This document shows positions 13,871 through 21,639 of a stretch of 64,000 bases of DNA, in pieces (positions within the stretch are counted from its first letter, which is position 1; the number at the start of each line of letters is the position of its first letter). The notes under the pieces are model-generated. The model was not told the DNA's origin. It searched no databases and worked only from the letters and a program-made list of their open reading frames with translations. The stretch is from DRPG01 sp964655065 (GTDB taxonomy: Bacteria; Myxococcota_A; UBA796; GCA-2862545). The DNA lies in NCBI GenBank assembly GCA_964655065.1, contig CAZZLC010000022.1:38562-102561 (forward strand). Direction: 5' to 3'. Made by a program: the position numbers and the translations under genes.

Positions 13871-14011
13871 CGGTCCTTCGAGTGTGTACGGCCGACCCCC
13901 AACGCAAGGAACGGACCGCTCGCTTCACGCTCGAACCCCCGCTTTGTCGGCCCTGACACGCGGGCGGGTTGACATCTTGTCACGCGCGGGCCGAGGGGGT
14001 CCTGCCGGCAC

Positions 14012-14722
14012 TCATGCCCGAGCCGCGGCGGTCTGGCCCGGCGTCCTTCGCTGGGCCAGCGCGGGCGTGGCCCCCACGTACCGGTCCACCTCGACCTCCT
14101 CGAGCATGAAGGCAGCGACCTCGTGACGGCTGATGTACATCGTCACCTTGCTCGCGTCCCCGAAGCCGTGCACGACGCCATGCTCGGCGGCCTCGTCGGT
14201 CAGGTTCGGCGGCCGCACCGCCGTCCAGTCGAGCCCGCTCTCGGCGAGGATGCGCTCTTGACGCTCGTGCTCCCGGACGGGCTGGGCCAGGTAGAACGGA
14301 AAGATGACGTAGCGCAAGAAGAACGGCAGCTGCTTGCGTGTCTCGTGGGCGCCGAACACCGACACGGCCACGATCCGACGCACGCCCTGAGCCTTCATTG
14401 CCGTCACCACGTTGGTCGTTCCTTCGGAGCGCACCCGCGATCCGCTGAATGGCGGAGCGCCGAGCGCGACGAGCACGGCATCGCTGCCCGCGATGGTCCG
14501 GTGGGCGTCGGCGGCCACCGTGACGTCTCCTTGCTCGATGTGGAGCCGACCCAGCGAGCTGGGCCCGACGTCGGCGAGGAGCTCTCGCAGCTTGGCGGGG
14601 TCTCGGACGAGGGCGCGGACGCGCTGGCCCGCCGTCAGCGCCTGCCGGGTGAGCGCGAGGCCGACGCCGCCGGTGGCACCGAAGATCGCGAGGGTCCGAA
14701 CGTTCGAGAGGGACTGGTTCAT
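14012..14722 (-). CDS. NAD(P)-binding NmrA/SDR-like oxidoreductase or epimerase
   Basis: The product is 236 residues. The N-terminus holds the Rossmann motif LAIFGATGGVGLALTRQAL (Gly-x-x-Gly-x-x-Gly), then acidic DV at the cofactor-edge strand and VLVALGAPPF. This is the pattern of atypical short-chain dehydrogenases of the NmrA/NAD(P)H-binding type. No Tyr-x-x-x-Lys catalytic pair is obvious, so it may be a redox-sensing or quinone-reductase-like protein instead of a classical dehydrogenase. It is divergent from the LysR gene at 14820 with 97 bp between, the usual arrangement for a LysR-controlled target. Confidence 0.8.
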   Translation of the reverse strand: MNQSLSNVRTLAIFGATGGVGLALTRQALTAGQRVRALVRDPAKLRELLADVGPSSLGRLHIEQGDVTVAADAHRTIAGSDAVLVALGAPPFSGSRVRSEGTTNVVTAMKAQGVRRIVAVSVFGAHETRKQLPFFLRYVIFPFYLAQPVREHERQERILAESGLDWTAVRPPNLTDEAAEHGVVHGFGDASKVTMYISRHEVAAFMLEEVEVDRYVGATPALAQRRTPGQTAAARA

Positions 14723-14800
14723 TGCGGCTTCTCCTTGTTCGCGGGCGCCTCGCAGCGCCTCGCCCCGTCAAGGTCACGCTTCCGCCTGCATGAGCCCAAT

Positions 14801-14815
14801 AAATCTGCTAGATTT
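14801..14815. promoter_or_regulatory. Palindrome ahead of LysR gene
   Basis: Six-base perfect arms AAATCT and AGATTT flank GCT, ending five bases before the LysR ATG, in a locally AT-rich spot of a GC-rich genome. It also lies in the divergent promoter region of the oxidoreductase gene. LysR regulators bind dyads of this size, so autoregulation is a fair inference. No Shine-Dalgarno precedes the ATG, so the dyad may also affect a leaderless transcript. Confidence 0.45.
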
Positions 14816-14819
14816 GGTC

Positions 14820-15800
14820 ATGAATGATACGAATGATCCGTTGGCGCCCCTCGCTCGCTTCGATCTCAACCAACTCGTGGCGATGGAGCTGCTGCTGCGC
14901 CTCGGGAGTGTCACCCAGGCGGCCAGGCGCCCCGGGGTCACCCAGTCGGCCATGAGCCACACGCTGCGGCGGCTTCGCGAGACCTTCGACGACCCGTTGC
15001 TCGTGCGGGGCGGCGCGGCAATGGTGCCCACCCCGCGCGCGCTGACGCTGAAGACGCCCCTCCGGGCCGCCCTGCGGTCGCTGGCGGACGCGATCGACGA
15101 GCCGGAGGCCTTCGACCCTGCCACCTCCGAGCGCGTGTTCCGTCTCGCCTCGCCCGATCTGTTCGACGTGCTCTTCTTTCCGGACCTGCTGCGCCGATTT
15201 GCCGAGGAGGCTCCGCGCGCGTCGCTCACCGCGCTGTCGGGCTTCGAGCGGCTGCGCGAACGGCTCGAGACGGGCGACCTCGACGCGGCCATCGTGCCCT
15301 CGGCGGTCGGGCCGAGCGACCCCGAGATGGGGCCCGCATTGCCCGGCGACCTTCGCTTGCGCTGGCTTCTCGACGACGTCTGGATGCCGTTCGTGCGGTC
15401 GGATCACCCGGCACTGGGGCGGGGCCGTCTCTCCCCGCGGGCGTTTGCCGCTCTCGACCACATCCTGGTCTCCCCTTCCGGCGAGGGGCTCGGCGCCACC
15501 GACGCTCTGCTCGCGGAGCAGGGGCTCTCCCGCCGCATCGCCTTCCGCGCGCCGACGTTCGCCTCCGGCGTGGGCGTGGCTCGGGACACCGACCTGGTCC
15601 TCGTGGCGCCTCGGGCTCTGGCGCATCGCGCTGACCGCCTCGACCTCGTGTCCCTGGAGGTCGAGATGGAGTTTCCACGCCACAAGGTCAACCTGGTGTG
15701 GCATCCCCGCGTCGAGGCGGACCCGGCCCACCGGTGGCTCCGGGCTCGACTTCAGTCCGTGGTGGCGCCGTTCGGGCGCGCGGACCAGGGGCGTCGATAG
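14820..15800 (+). CDS. LysR-family transcriptional regulator
   Basis: The product is 326 residues. The start ATG at 14820 gives the normal LysR N-terminus (FDLNQLVAMELLLRLGSVTQAA, helix-turn-helix through SAMSHTLRRLRE). The C-terminal two-thirds is a periplasmic-binding-protein-like effector domain. The wording (PLLVRGG, LAHRADRL, HPRVEADPAHRWLR) is close to the NodD/LinR/SyrM-like subgroup that responds to aromatic compounds. The frame is open 400 bases upstream but without coding character. It probably controls the divergent NAD(P)-binding gene. Confidence 0.9.
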   Translation: MNDTNDPLAPLARFDLNQLVAMELLLRLGSVTQAARRPGVTQSAMSHTLRRLRETFDDPLLVRGGAAMVPTPRALTLKTPLRAALRSLADAIDEPEAFDPATSERVFRLASPDLFDVLFFPDLLRRFAEEAPRASLTALSGFERLRERLETGDLDAAIVPSAVGPSDPEMGPALPGDLRLRWLLDDVWMPFVRSDHPALGRGRLSPRAFAALDHILVSPSGEGLGATDALLAEQGLSRRIAFRAPTFASGVGVARDTDLVLVAPRALAHRADRLDLVSLEVEMEFPRHKVNLVWHPRVEADPAHRWLRARLQSVVAPFGRADQGRR

Positions 15801-15823
15801 GACGCCTTGCGCGTCTTCGGGCG

Positions 15824-17359
15824 CTACGCCTCCGGGCAGTCCTTGCCGGAATCCGCGACGAGCGGGTCGCTCCCCCTTGCGAGCTCGACGTCGTCCTCGA
15901 TGCAGTCGTCGTCGGTGTCGCGATCCGTGGGCGACGTCTTGAGCACGCGGACCTCATCGGCGTCAGACAGCGAGTCGCCATCGGTATCGGAGTGGTTCTC
16001 GTCGGTCCCTGCAGCCAGCTCCTCCCGGGTGCCCAGGCCGTCCGCGTCACGGTCGGCGTAGTACATCAGGTGCAACACGTCGCCCGACTGCAGCGAGATC
16101 GTGTCGAAGTCCACGGGCGGTTCGTCGGGTCCGGAGAACTGGATCACGTCGTCGATCCCGTCGGTCGTCTGGTGGATGACCGCCCAGAAGCCGCCAATGT
16201 TCTCGTTGCGGTCGACCTCGCGGATCGACTGTAGCTCGCCCCGCTCGTCGACGGTGTAGGGCACCCGCAGAATGTCGGCCATGGCCGCCCGCGCGTCGAT
16301 CCGGAGGCGCTCCTCGTCGACGTTGGTGGCCACCGAGTGGCGCTCGATGGTGCGACCAGGTCCGAAGTCGAGAATGACGGTCGCCGTCTTCGCCTGAACC
16401 TCGGTCTGGTTGTGGCTGAAGGCCTGGCCGTTCTCGTTGACGAGCTCGTACGCGATGATGCGGACGTCGAGGTTGGTCGCGTCCGCAGCGAGTCCCTGGA
16501 TGGTACCGGTCCCGAGGCGATCGTTGGCGAAGATGAGCTGCTGCACGCGCTGGTTGGGCGCGAAGGTGAGCGGCGGAAACCCCTCGGTCGAGTCGAAGTC
16601 GAGGTTGCCGATGGGCCGCAGGATCTGCTCCTCGGTCGGCGTGGTCATCAGTGCGGCGAGGATCACGCTGTCGAGCGTGAAGCTGATGTCACCATTGTTG
16701 TAGATGTCGGTCGTCACCGCGAGGCGACCACCGTCGAACGTCGACTCTTCCGAGATCGCGTTGCTGATGGACTCCTCGAAGGTCTGCTTCTTCTCCCGAG
16801 TCTGCTCCCGGCTGAACGAAACCGAGGACTCCTGCGTCGTAGCCACCGAAGTCTCGAAGAAGACCGTCGACTCGACCGAGGTGCCGAACCTGGGGAACCC
16901 GATCTCGGCGCCGACCGTCACCGAACCCCCCGTCGAGATGCCGAACTCCACGGCGTGGCTCTGGGTGGACGTGTTGGCCGTCGACACGGACCGACCGAGC
17001 GTCTCCGCGTTCGCGACGGTCTCGGTGACCTCCTCTCCGAGGGCTGTGGTGAAGAAGACCTCGATGTCGGGAGGACTCGTCACCTCCACGCCGATCTTGG
17101 GCACGTCGGCAATGCGCGGGTTGAACTTGAAGTTGTTGTTGTCCGCCGAGAAGCCGAGCTCCACGACCTCCTGGAAGTCGGAGAACCCGTCACCGTCGGT
17201 GTCGGCGAGATGGACAGCGGTACCGAGCTCGAACTCTTCACAGTCGAGGAGCCCGTCACGGTCGGTGTCGACGTCGGCTTCGTGGGGGCAGTCCACCGCT
17301 TCGTTGGTGCAGGCCATCGTCAGGGCCACGAGGGTCAGTGGGGTCAGGGCGCTTCGCAT
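15824..17359 (-). CDS. Protective-antigen-like pore-forming lipoprotein, intact paralogue
   Basis: The product is 511 residues. A signal peptide ends at Cys17 (lipobox-like LTMAC). Residues 31-62 have two DxDxDG Ca loops, then NPRIADVPKIGVEV. Residues 118-175 are Ser/Thr-rich with GGSVTVGAEIGF, matching by pattern the membrane-insertion hairpin of anthrax protective antigen. GGRLAVTTDIYNNG (210-223) and TATVILDFGPGRTIERHSVA (325-344) match the following pore-domain segments. F255 in NLDFDST sits at the phenylalanine-clamp position. The C-terminus has four more Ca-type repeats and no receptor domain. It is a paralogue of 2588-5248, without the RCC1 tail. The family call rests on remembered sequence; no search was possible. 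Function is unknown; a surface-anchored pore or assembly protein is the working idea. Confidence 0.75.
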   Translation of the reverse strand: MRSALTPLTLVALTMACTNEAVDCPHEADVDTDRDGLLDCEEFELGTAVHLADTDGDGFSDFQEVVELGFSADNNNFKFNPRIADVPKIGVEVTSPPDIEVFFTTALGEEVTETVANAETLGRSVSTANTSTQSHAVEFGISTGGSVTVGAEIGFPRFGTSVESTVFFETSVATTQESSVSFSREQTREKKQTFEESISNAISEESTFDGGRLAVTTDIYNNGDISFTLDSVILAALMTTPTEEQILRPIGNLDFDSTEGFPPLTFAPNQRVQQLIFANDRLGTGTIQGLAADATNLDVRIIAYELVNENGQAFSHNQTEVQAKTATVILDFGPGRTIERHSVATNVDEERLRIDARAAMADILRVPYTVDERGELQSIREVDRNENIGGFWAVIHQTTDGIDDVIQFSGPDEPPVDFDTISLQSGDVLHLMYYADRDADGLGTREELAAGTDENHSDTDGDSLSDADEVRVLKTSPTDRDTDDDCIEDDVELARGSDPLVADSGKDCPEA

Positions 17360-17569
17360 GGGAGGTTCCTCTGTCTTCGTCTCGTCACTGCAGTACGCCC
17401 CTTCCCCCCACCGTGCGACTTAATCCGGCTGAAGCGCCAACAAGCAACCAGTCAGGCGCATCGTCGACCGTTCGCCGCGTCATCTCTCGTGACGCTTAAT
17501 CGCGCTCGAGCGAGGTTTCCCCACTCATCGACCTGCGCCACCCGAACTGCACACTCGACATGGAAGAGC

Positions 17570-18010
17570 GGCATGCTCGGTTTCGGCGACAGCACCTGGT
17601 TCGTGACGAACACTCGGTCCGCGCGCGCCTTCGCGCTCGCGCTCGCCCGGCTCGACGCACCCCCGCGCCAAGGGTGAGCGGAAGGAGAGCATCAACCAGC
17701 GGCGGCGCGTCGATGGGGCTGCAGCCGGTGGCGTCGAGTGGGCCATCCCGGAATGGACGGTCTTCCTCGCAGCAAGAGCGACATCTACGAAGTGTTCGAG
17801 GACATCGACATCGGAGGCAGCCCCACCGGGGGCACCGTCTTCGCCTCCTGTCGGGACACCAACGACGTCCTGCTCTTCGGGGGGGCTTCCAGCAGACCTC
17901 GCCTTTCGGCGTCATCACCCGGAAGTTCCCACGCAACGTCACCGATCCGGACGCGAGATCGGCCTGGCAATGCACGCTGGGCGACCGCCTCGCCCACGGG
18001 CTACAGTGCG
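17570..18010 (+). pseudogene. Possible frameshifted gene remnant
   Basis: Protein-like stretches occur in changing frames: MLGFGDSTWFVTNTRSA, then ERKESINQRRRVD and GVEWAIPEWTVFL, then SDIYEVFEDIDIGGSP to TNDVLLFGG, then SPFGVITRKFPRNVTDPDAR. Each breaks into arginine-rich noise outside its short span. This is what a gene with several small indels looks like. I do not recognise the original family. Low-quality sequence would give the same picture. Confidence 0.35.
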
Positions 18011-18022
18011 CGCGGCTCCGGC

Positions 18023-18030
18023 AAAGGAGG
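18023..18030 (+). promoter_or_regulatory. Strong ribosome-binding site that sets a TTG start
   Basis: AAAGGAGG is an almost perfect Shine-Dalgarno. It lies nine bases before TTG at 18040, the only start in frame near it, and fixes the Rieske gene start despite the frame being open far upstream. Confidence 0.75.
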
Positions 18031-18039
18031 CAAGCACCG

Positions 18040-19041
18040 TTGACGACGCTTCCGTCACTCGTTCATGACGACGAGTCCAGGCTTCATCCCTTTCCGAGCG
18101 GTTGGTACGCCCTCGGGCCGTCCCGCGACCTGCCCACGGGAGGCGTCACCTCGCACACCTTCTGTGGGCGGGAGGTGGTCACGTTCCGCACGTCCGACGG
18201 GCGCGTCCACGCCGTCGATGCGTACTGCCCTCACCTGGGCGCGCACCTTGGCCACCACGGCAGCGTCCAGAACGACACCCTTCGGTGTTCGTTCCACGGG
18301 TATTGCTTCGACGAGCATGGGGTGTGTGTGAAGTCTGACCACCGCAAGCCCCCCCGGGCGCGACTCGACACGTGGTCGATCCGGGACCGCAACGGGTGGC
18401 TCCTCATCTGGAACGACCCGTGCGGGCGCGAACCGTGGTTCGAAGTCCCCGAGCTCGACATCGACCGATGGTCGTCGCTCCGCACGTTCGAGGCGACGTT
18501 GCGCTCCCATCCCCAAGAGACCTCGGAGAACAGTGTCGACATCGAGCACTTCTCGATGGTGCACGGCTACCGTGACGTGAAGGTGGTGAAACCCTCGGTG
18601 GTGGACGGTCCCTACCTCACGGCCTGCTACCAGTTGGTTCGTCCGCACCCCATCCGTCACCTCTTCTCACCGATCACCGTGCGCTTCACGGTGCACGTGT
18701 GGGGGCTCGGCTACTCCCAGGTCGACGTCGAGGTCCCTTCGCTCGACCAACGATTCCGCCTGTGGGTGTTGTCCCAGCCGACCGATGGCGAGCACATCCG
18801 GTTCCGCATCGGCACCTCGGTCCCCGAAACGAGGCCCCGCTGGCTCGGTCGACCGCTTGCGGCCTTCGCGAACCGCATCGCCCTCGCGGGGGCAAGGTCG
18901 GACGTGCTCGACGACTTCGCCATCTGGGAGCACAAGCGTCACGTCACGACTCCGAAGCTCGGTAGCGGCGACGTGTTCATCGGCGCCTACCGACGGTACT
19001 GCCGCCAGTTCTACGCGTCCGACGCCGTCGCCACTCTGTAG
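18040..19041 (+). CDS. Rieske non-heme iron oxygenase
   Basis: The product is 333 residues from the TTG start. The N-terminal Rieske [2Fe-2S] domain has CPHLGAH and CSFHGY (Cys63, His65, Cys83, His86). The catalytic domain has the mononuclear-iron set N-x2-D-x2-H-x4-H at Asn164, Asp167, His170, His175 (SENSVDIEHFSMVHG), with a likely third ligand Asp in the LDDFAIWEHK segment. This is the layout of single-component-type oxygenases acting on sterols, steroids and similar lipids (KshA or sterol-desaturase style), more than classical benzoate dioxygenases. A separate reductase must supply electrons; none is nearby. The P450 gene follows after nine bases, so the two form an operon and probably act on one substrate. 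Confidence 0.9.
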   Translation: MTTLPSLVHDDESRLHPFPSGWYALGPSRDLPTGGVTSHTFCGREVVTFRTSDGRVHAVDAYCPHLGAHLGHHGSVQNDTLRCSFHGYCFDEHGVCVKSDHRKPPRARLDTWSIRDRNGWLLIWNDPCGREPWFEVPELDIDRWSSLRTFEATLRSHPQETSENSVDIEHFSMVHGYRDVKVVKPSVVDGPYLTACYQLVRPHPIRHLFSPITVRFTVHVWGLGYSQVDVEVPSLDQRFRLWVLSQPTDGEHIRFRIGTSVPETRPRWLGRPLAAFANRIALAGARSDVLDDFAIWEHKRHVTTPKLGSGDVFIGAYRRYCRQFYASDAVATL

Positions 19042-19049
19042 GAGCTCCC

Positions 19050-20399
19050 ATGCTGCCCCACCAGATTCACCCCGGCCTGCCAGGCCTGGTGCCCGACCTG
19101 GCCAGCGCCATCGCGATGGTGCGCAATCCCCAGCAACTCTTCCGCACCGGGGCCGACCTCCATCCCAACGTGTTCGCCTTTCGGGTGGCCTGGGAGCGCT
19201 GGACCATCGTCCGGGGTGCCGAGGCCCACCGCTTCTTCTTCGGCCTCACCCCCGACGAGGTCGATCCGTTCCACTTCCGCATGCGGATGCCCACGCTGGC
19301 CCTTCCCGGCGTGCGTCCCCCTCGGGACATGGTGTCGAGCACCCAGCTCACCAAGGGGTTGTTGGCCGAGCTCTTCCAGCGCGACGGGATCGATGGACTC
19401 GTCGACACGGTCCTCGACGCCACGCGCCGCGCCACCCCGGCCTACCTGTCGGGGCCCGAGGGCACGATCGACGACTTCTTCGGAATGTGGCTGGAGCTGT
19501 GTGCACTCGGCACGGCCCACGCATTGCTGGGGCCCGCGGTCGGAGGGGCGCTGCCCGCTGAGTTCACCACCTGGTACCGAGAGATCGAAGAGGGCCTGGA
19601 CCTCACGCGGCTGCTCGTGCCGTGGTGGCCCTCGGCCTCGGCTCGCCGGGCGTCGAAGGCGATGGGCGGTCTCATCGCCTGGTTGCGCGAGCGCGTGGCG
19701 GAGCGCCGTCGGCCAGGCGACCATCCCGACGATCTGCTCCAGGGGTACGTGCGCGGCGATGCCCTGGGCGACCGCAAGGTCGAGCTCGACGACGACGAGA
19801 TCGTGTGGACGGTGAACTCCGTCCAGTGGGCAGCCCACCACTACCCCGCGGTGCACGCGTTCTGGGCGGGCATGGAGATCATCGCGAACGACGTCCTGCG
19901 GGAGCGCTTGCTCGAGGAGCAGGCCCGCCATCCCGTGCTCGACGCTGGCGCGGTGCGCGAGATGCCGCTGCTTCAGGGGTGCATCTTCGAGAGCCTGCGG
20001 TTGCACCCCCTGGTGGCCTTGCCCCGGCTGGTCGTTCGGGACCTCGAGTTCGAAGGGACCCCCATCCCTTCGGGATCGGTGCTCGCGATCTCGCCGTACC
20101 TCGCGCACGTCGACGCGGAGAAGCACGACCGTCCAGACCAGTTCGATCCGGAGCGCTGGACGGGAGCTCGGATGGCGGAGTCGCGCAAGTCGTTCATCCC
20201 CGGCGGAGGGGGTCGGTGGGGATGCGTCGGACTTCGCCTGAGTGTGTCGATGCTCACCGCGATGTGGGCGCACGTGCTCCGTGCCTGGGATCTCGCGCTG
20301 CTCGGGCCGCGGCCGTCGCTGGAGCCGGCGCCCATGCTCATGCCGCCTTCCCGTCAGGTGCCCGTCCGCTTCCGCCGTCTCGACCTGGCCAACGGATGA
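19050..20399 (+). CDS. Cytochrome P450, CYP7/CYP8-like
   Basis: The product is 449 residues. The ExxR motif is ESLR, followed by DPERW, and the heme loop is GGGGRWGCVG with the ligand Cys. The usual Phe of that loop is replaced by Gly. In helix I the normal acid-alcohol oxygen-activation motif (A/G-G-x-D/E-T) is missing. Instead VQWAAHHYPAVHAFW resembles the W-x-x-x-N-x-x-P-A-x-F-W pattern of CYP7 sterol hydroxylases and CYP8 prostacyclin synthase. Sterol or oxylipin chemistry, perhaps even isomerase-type, is therefore possible. No membrane anchor is visible. It is cotranscribed with the Rieske oxygenase. Confidence 0.9.
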   Translation: MLPHQIHPGLPGLVPDLASAIAMVRNPQQLFRTGADLHPNVFAFRVAWERWTIVRGAEAHRFFFGLTPDEVDPFHFRMRMPTLALPGVRPPRDMVSSTQLTKGLLAELFQRDGIDGLVDTVLDATRRATPAYLSGPEGTIDDFFGMWLELCALGTAHALLGPAVGGALPAEFTTWYREIEEGLDLTRLLVPWWPSASARRASKAMGGLIAWLRERVAERRRPGDHPDDLLQGYVRGDALGDRKVELDDDEIVWTVNSVQWAAHHYPAVHAFWAGMEIIANDVLRERLLEEQARHPVLDAGAVREMPLLQGCIFESLRLHPLVALPRLVVRDLEFEGTPIPSGSVLAISPYLAHVDAEKHDRPDQFDPERWTGARMAESRKSFIPGGGGRWGCVGLRLSVSMLTAMWAHVLRAWDLALLGPRPSLEPAPMLMPPSRQVPVRFRRLDLANG

Positions 20400-20532
20400 T
20401 CAGGGACGCTGCCGGGTACGTCTCGTCAAGGAGCTCCGTGCCTCCGAGGCCGGCGGCTACACCACGGGCACAGGGGCGCACCGCCCGTTGACCACCCGAA
20501 CCCCGCGACGCACCGCCGGGGTCGCCGAGGCC

Positions 20533-20856
20533 GTGCCGCAGCTTCACGACCTCGATACTGGAAATCCAGGGGATACTACGACTACGCAACCCTGGCTCGG
20601 ACACCTCGTGATCGGAATCATCGGCGGTCCTTTGCTTCTCGTCGGTGTGCTCTCGGCGAGTCCGGTCTGCACACCCTCTGCGATCCTCTTCATTGCTGGT
20701 GCAAACCTCCTTCTCGGAGTCGTCACGGCCACCGTCTGCGTGACGTCGCGACAGCCGCCCCTCGCGGCGCTGGAGCTCGCGGCCGGTTGGATCGTGCTCT
20801 CGACCCTGGTCGCCGGAGTCGGGCTCGGCGTGTCGTGTGGTGCCGTCCTGACCTGA
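20533..20856 (+). CDS. Small membrane protein, unknown
   Basis: About 107 residues with three hydrophobic segments (LVIGIIGGPLLLVGVL, ILFIAGANLLLGVV, LAAGWIVLSTLVAGVG) and four Cys. The GTG at 20533 is a guess; the frame is open back into the P450 gene and no good ribosome site is seen. It lies 130 bp after the P450 stop on the same strand and could be the last gene of that operon. The family is not recognised. Confidence 0.45.
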   Translation: MPQLHDLDTGNPGDTTTTQPWLGHLVIGIIGGPLLLVGVLSASPVCTPSAILFIAGANLLLGVVTATVCVTSRQPPLAALELAAGWIVLSTLVAGVGLGVSCGAVLT

Positions 20857-20891
20857 ACCCAGCTACGGCGTGAACCATCCTTCGGACTCGG

Positions 20892-21494
20892 TCACTCGCC
20901 AGGGGAGGCAGCCTTGCGCGCGATGACCTGTACGACCCGGGCGACCCCGGTGTGGTACTTGCCCTCGACCACCTCGCGTTCGAGCTCTTCGAGCCGTTCG
21001 AGCTCGAGCCCGGCGAGCTCTCGCCGCAGGTCGTCGGGGTCCATGGTGAGCTCCACGACAGGCGGGCCGCCCGTGCCCCGGCCCACCTGGCTCGGCGGGT
21101 AGGCCTCGAGCACGAACCACCCTCCCGGGCGCAGCGCCTTCACGACCCGGTCGTGCAGCGACACGCGCAGCGGCTTGGGCACGTGGGCGAAGATCGACAC
21201 GATGCCATCGAACGAGCCGGGTGCGATCGGGTAGGTGGCGAGGTCGCCGACCTCGGCGTGCACGGTCACGCCGCGCTCCTTGGCCAGGCGTCGGGTCTTC
21301 TCGATGCCGACCGCGCTCTGATCGACGGCGTGCACCTCGAAGCCGAGCGAGGCGAGGAACACCGCGTTGCGACCTTCACCTTCCGCGAGCGAGAGCACCC
21401 TGCCTCTCGGCAGTCCCGGCGCGACCTCCGCGAGAAAGCCATTCGGCTCTGTTCCATAGGCGAAACCCTCTTCTGCGTAGCGCTGATCCCACAC
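20892..21494 (-). CDS. Class I SAM-dependent methyltransferase
   Basis: The product is 200 residues. Motif I is VLSLAEGEGRNAVFLASLGF, followed by the acidic VHAVDQS end of strand 2, GDLATYP, and FDGIVSIF at motif IV/V. It resembles the TehB/thiopurine-type small methyltransferases found in many Myxococcota. The N-terminus (MWDQRYAEEGFAYG) is typical of the group, supporting this start. The substrate is not predictable. It has no operon partner on this strand. Confidence 0.85.
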   Translation of the reverse strand: MWDQRYAEEGFAYGTEPNGFLAEVAPGLPRGRVLSLAEGEGRNAVFLASLGFEVHAVDQSAVGIEKTRRLAKERGVTVHAEVGDLATYPIAPGSFDGIVSIFAHVPKPLRVSLHDRVVKALRPGGWFVLEAYPPSQVGRGTGGPPVVELTMDPDDLRRELAGLELERLEELEREVVEGKYHTGVARVVQVIARKAASPGE

Positions 21495-21639
21495 GGCGTC
21501 CTCCAGGGAGCTCCGTCTCAGGCGTTATCCCCGCCATCGACGTCGAGCCGTGCACCGGTGACGTACGACGACTCGGGTGCGCCGTGACCGGAGGCACGTC
21601 GCGGAGGTCCCGTCGGTCTGCCCCTGCTATAGTCGCGCG

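Larger units (their letters stand above)
17360..18039. other. 680-bp gap with no intact gene; coding-like fragments
   Basis: The gap lies between the divergent lipoprotein start and the Rieske gene. The first 200 bases show nothing. From about 17570 to 18010 short stretches with protein-like composition switch frame several times (see the separate pseudogene entry). Confidence 0.5.
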
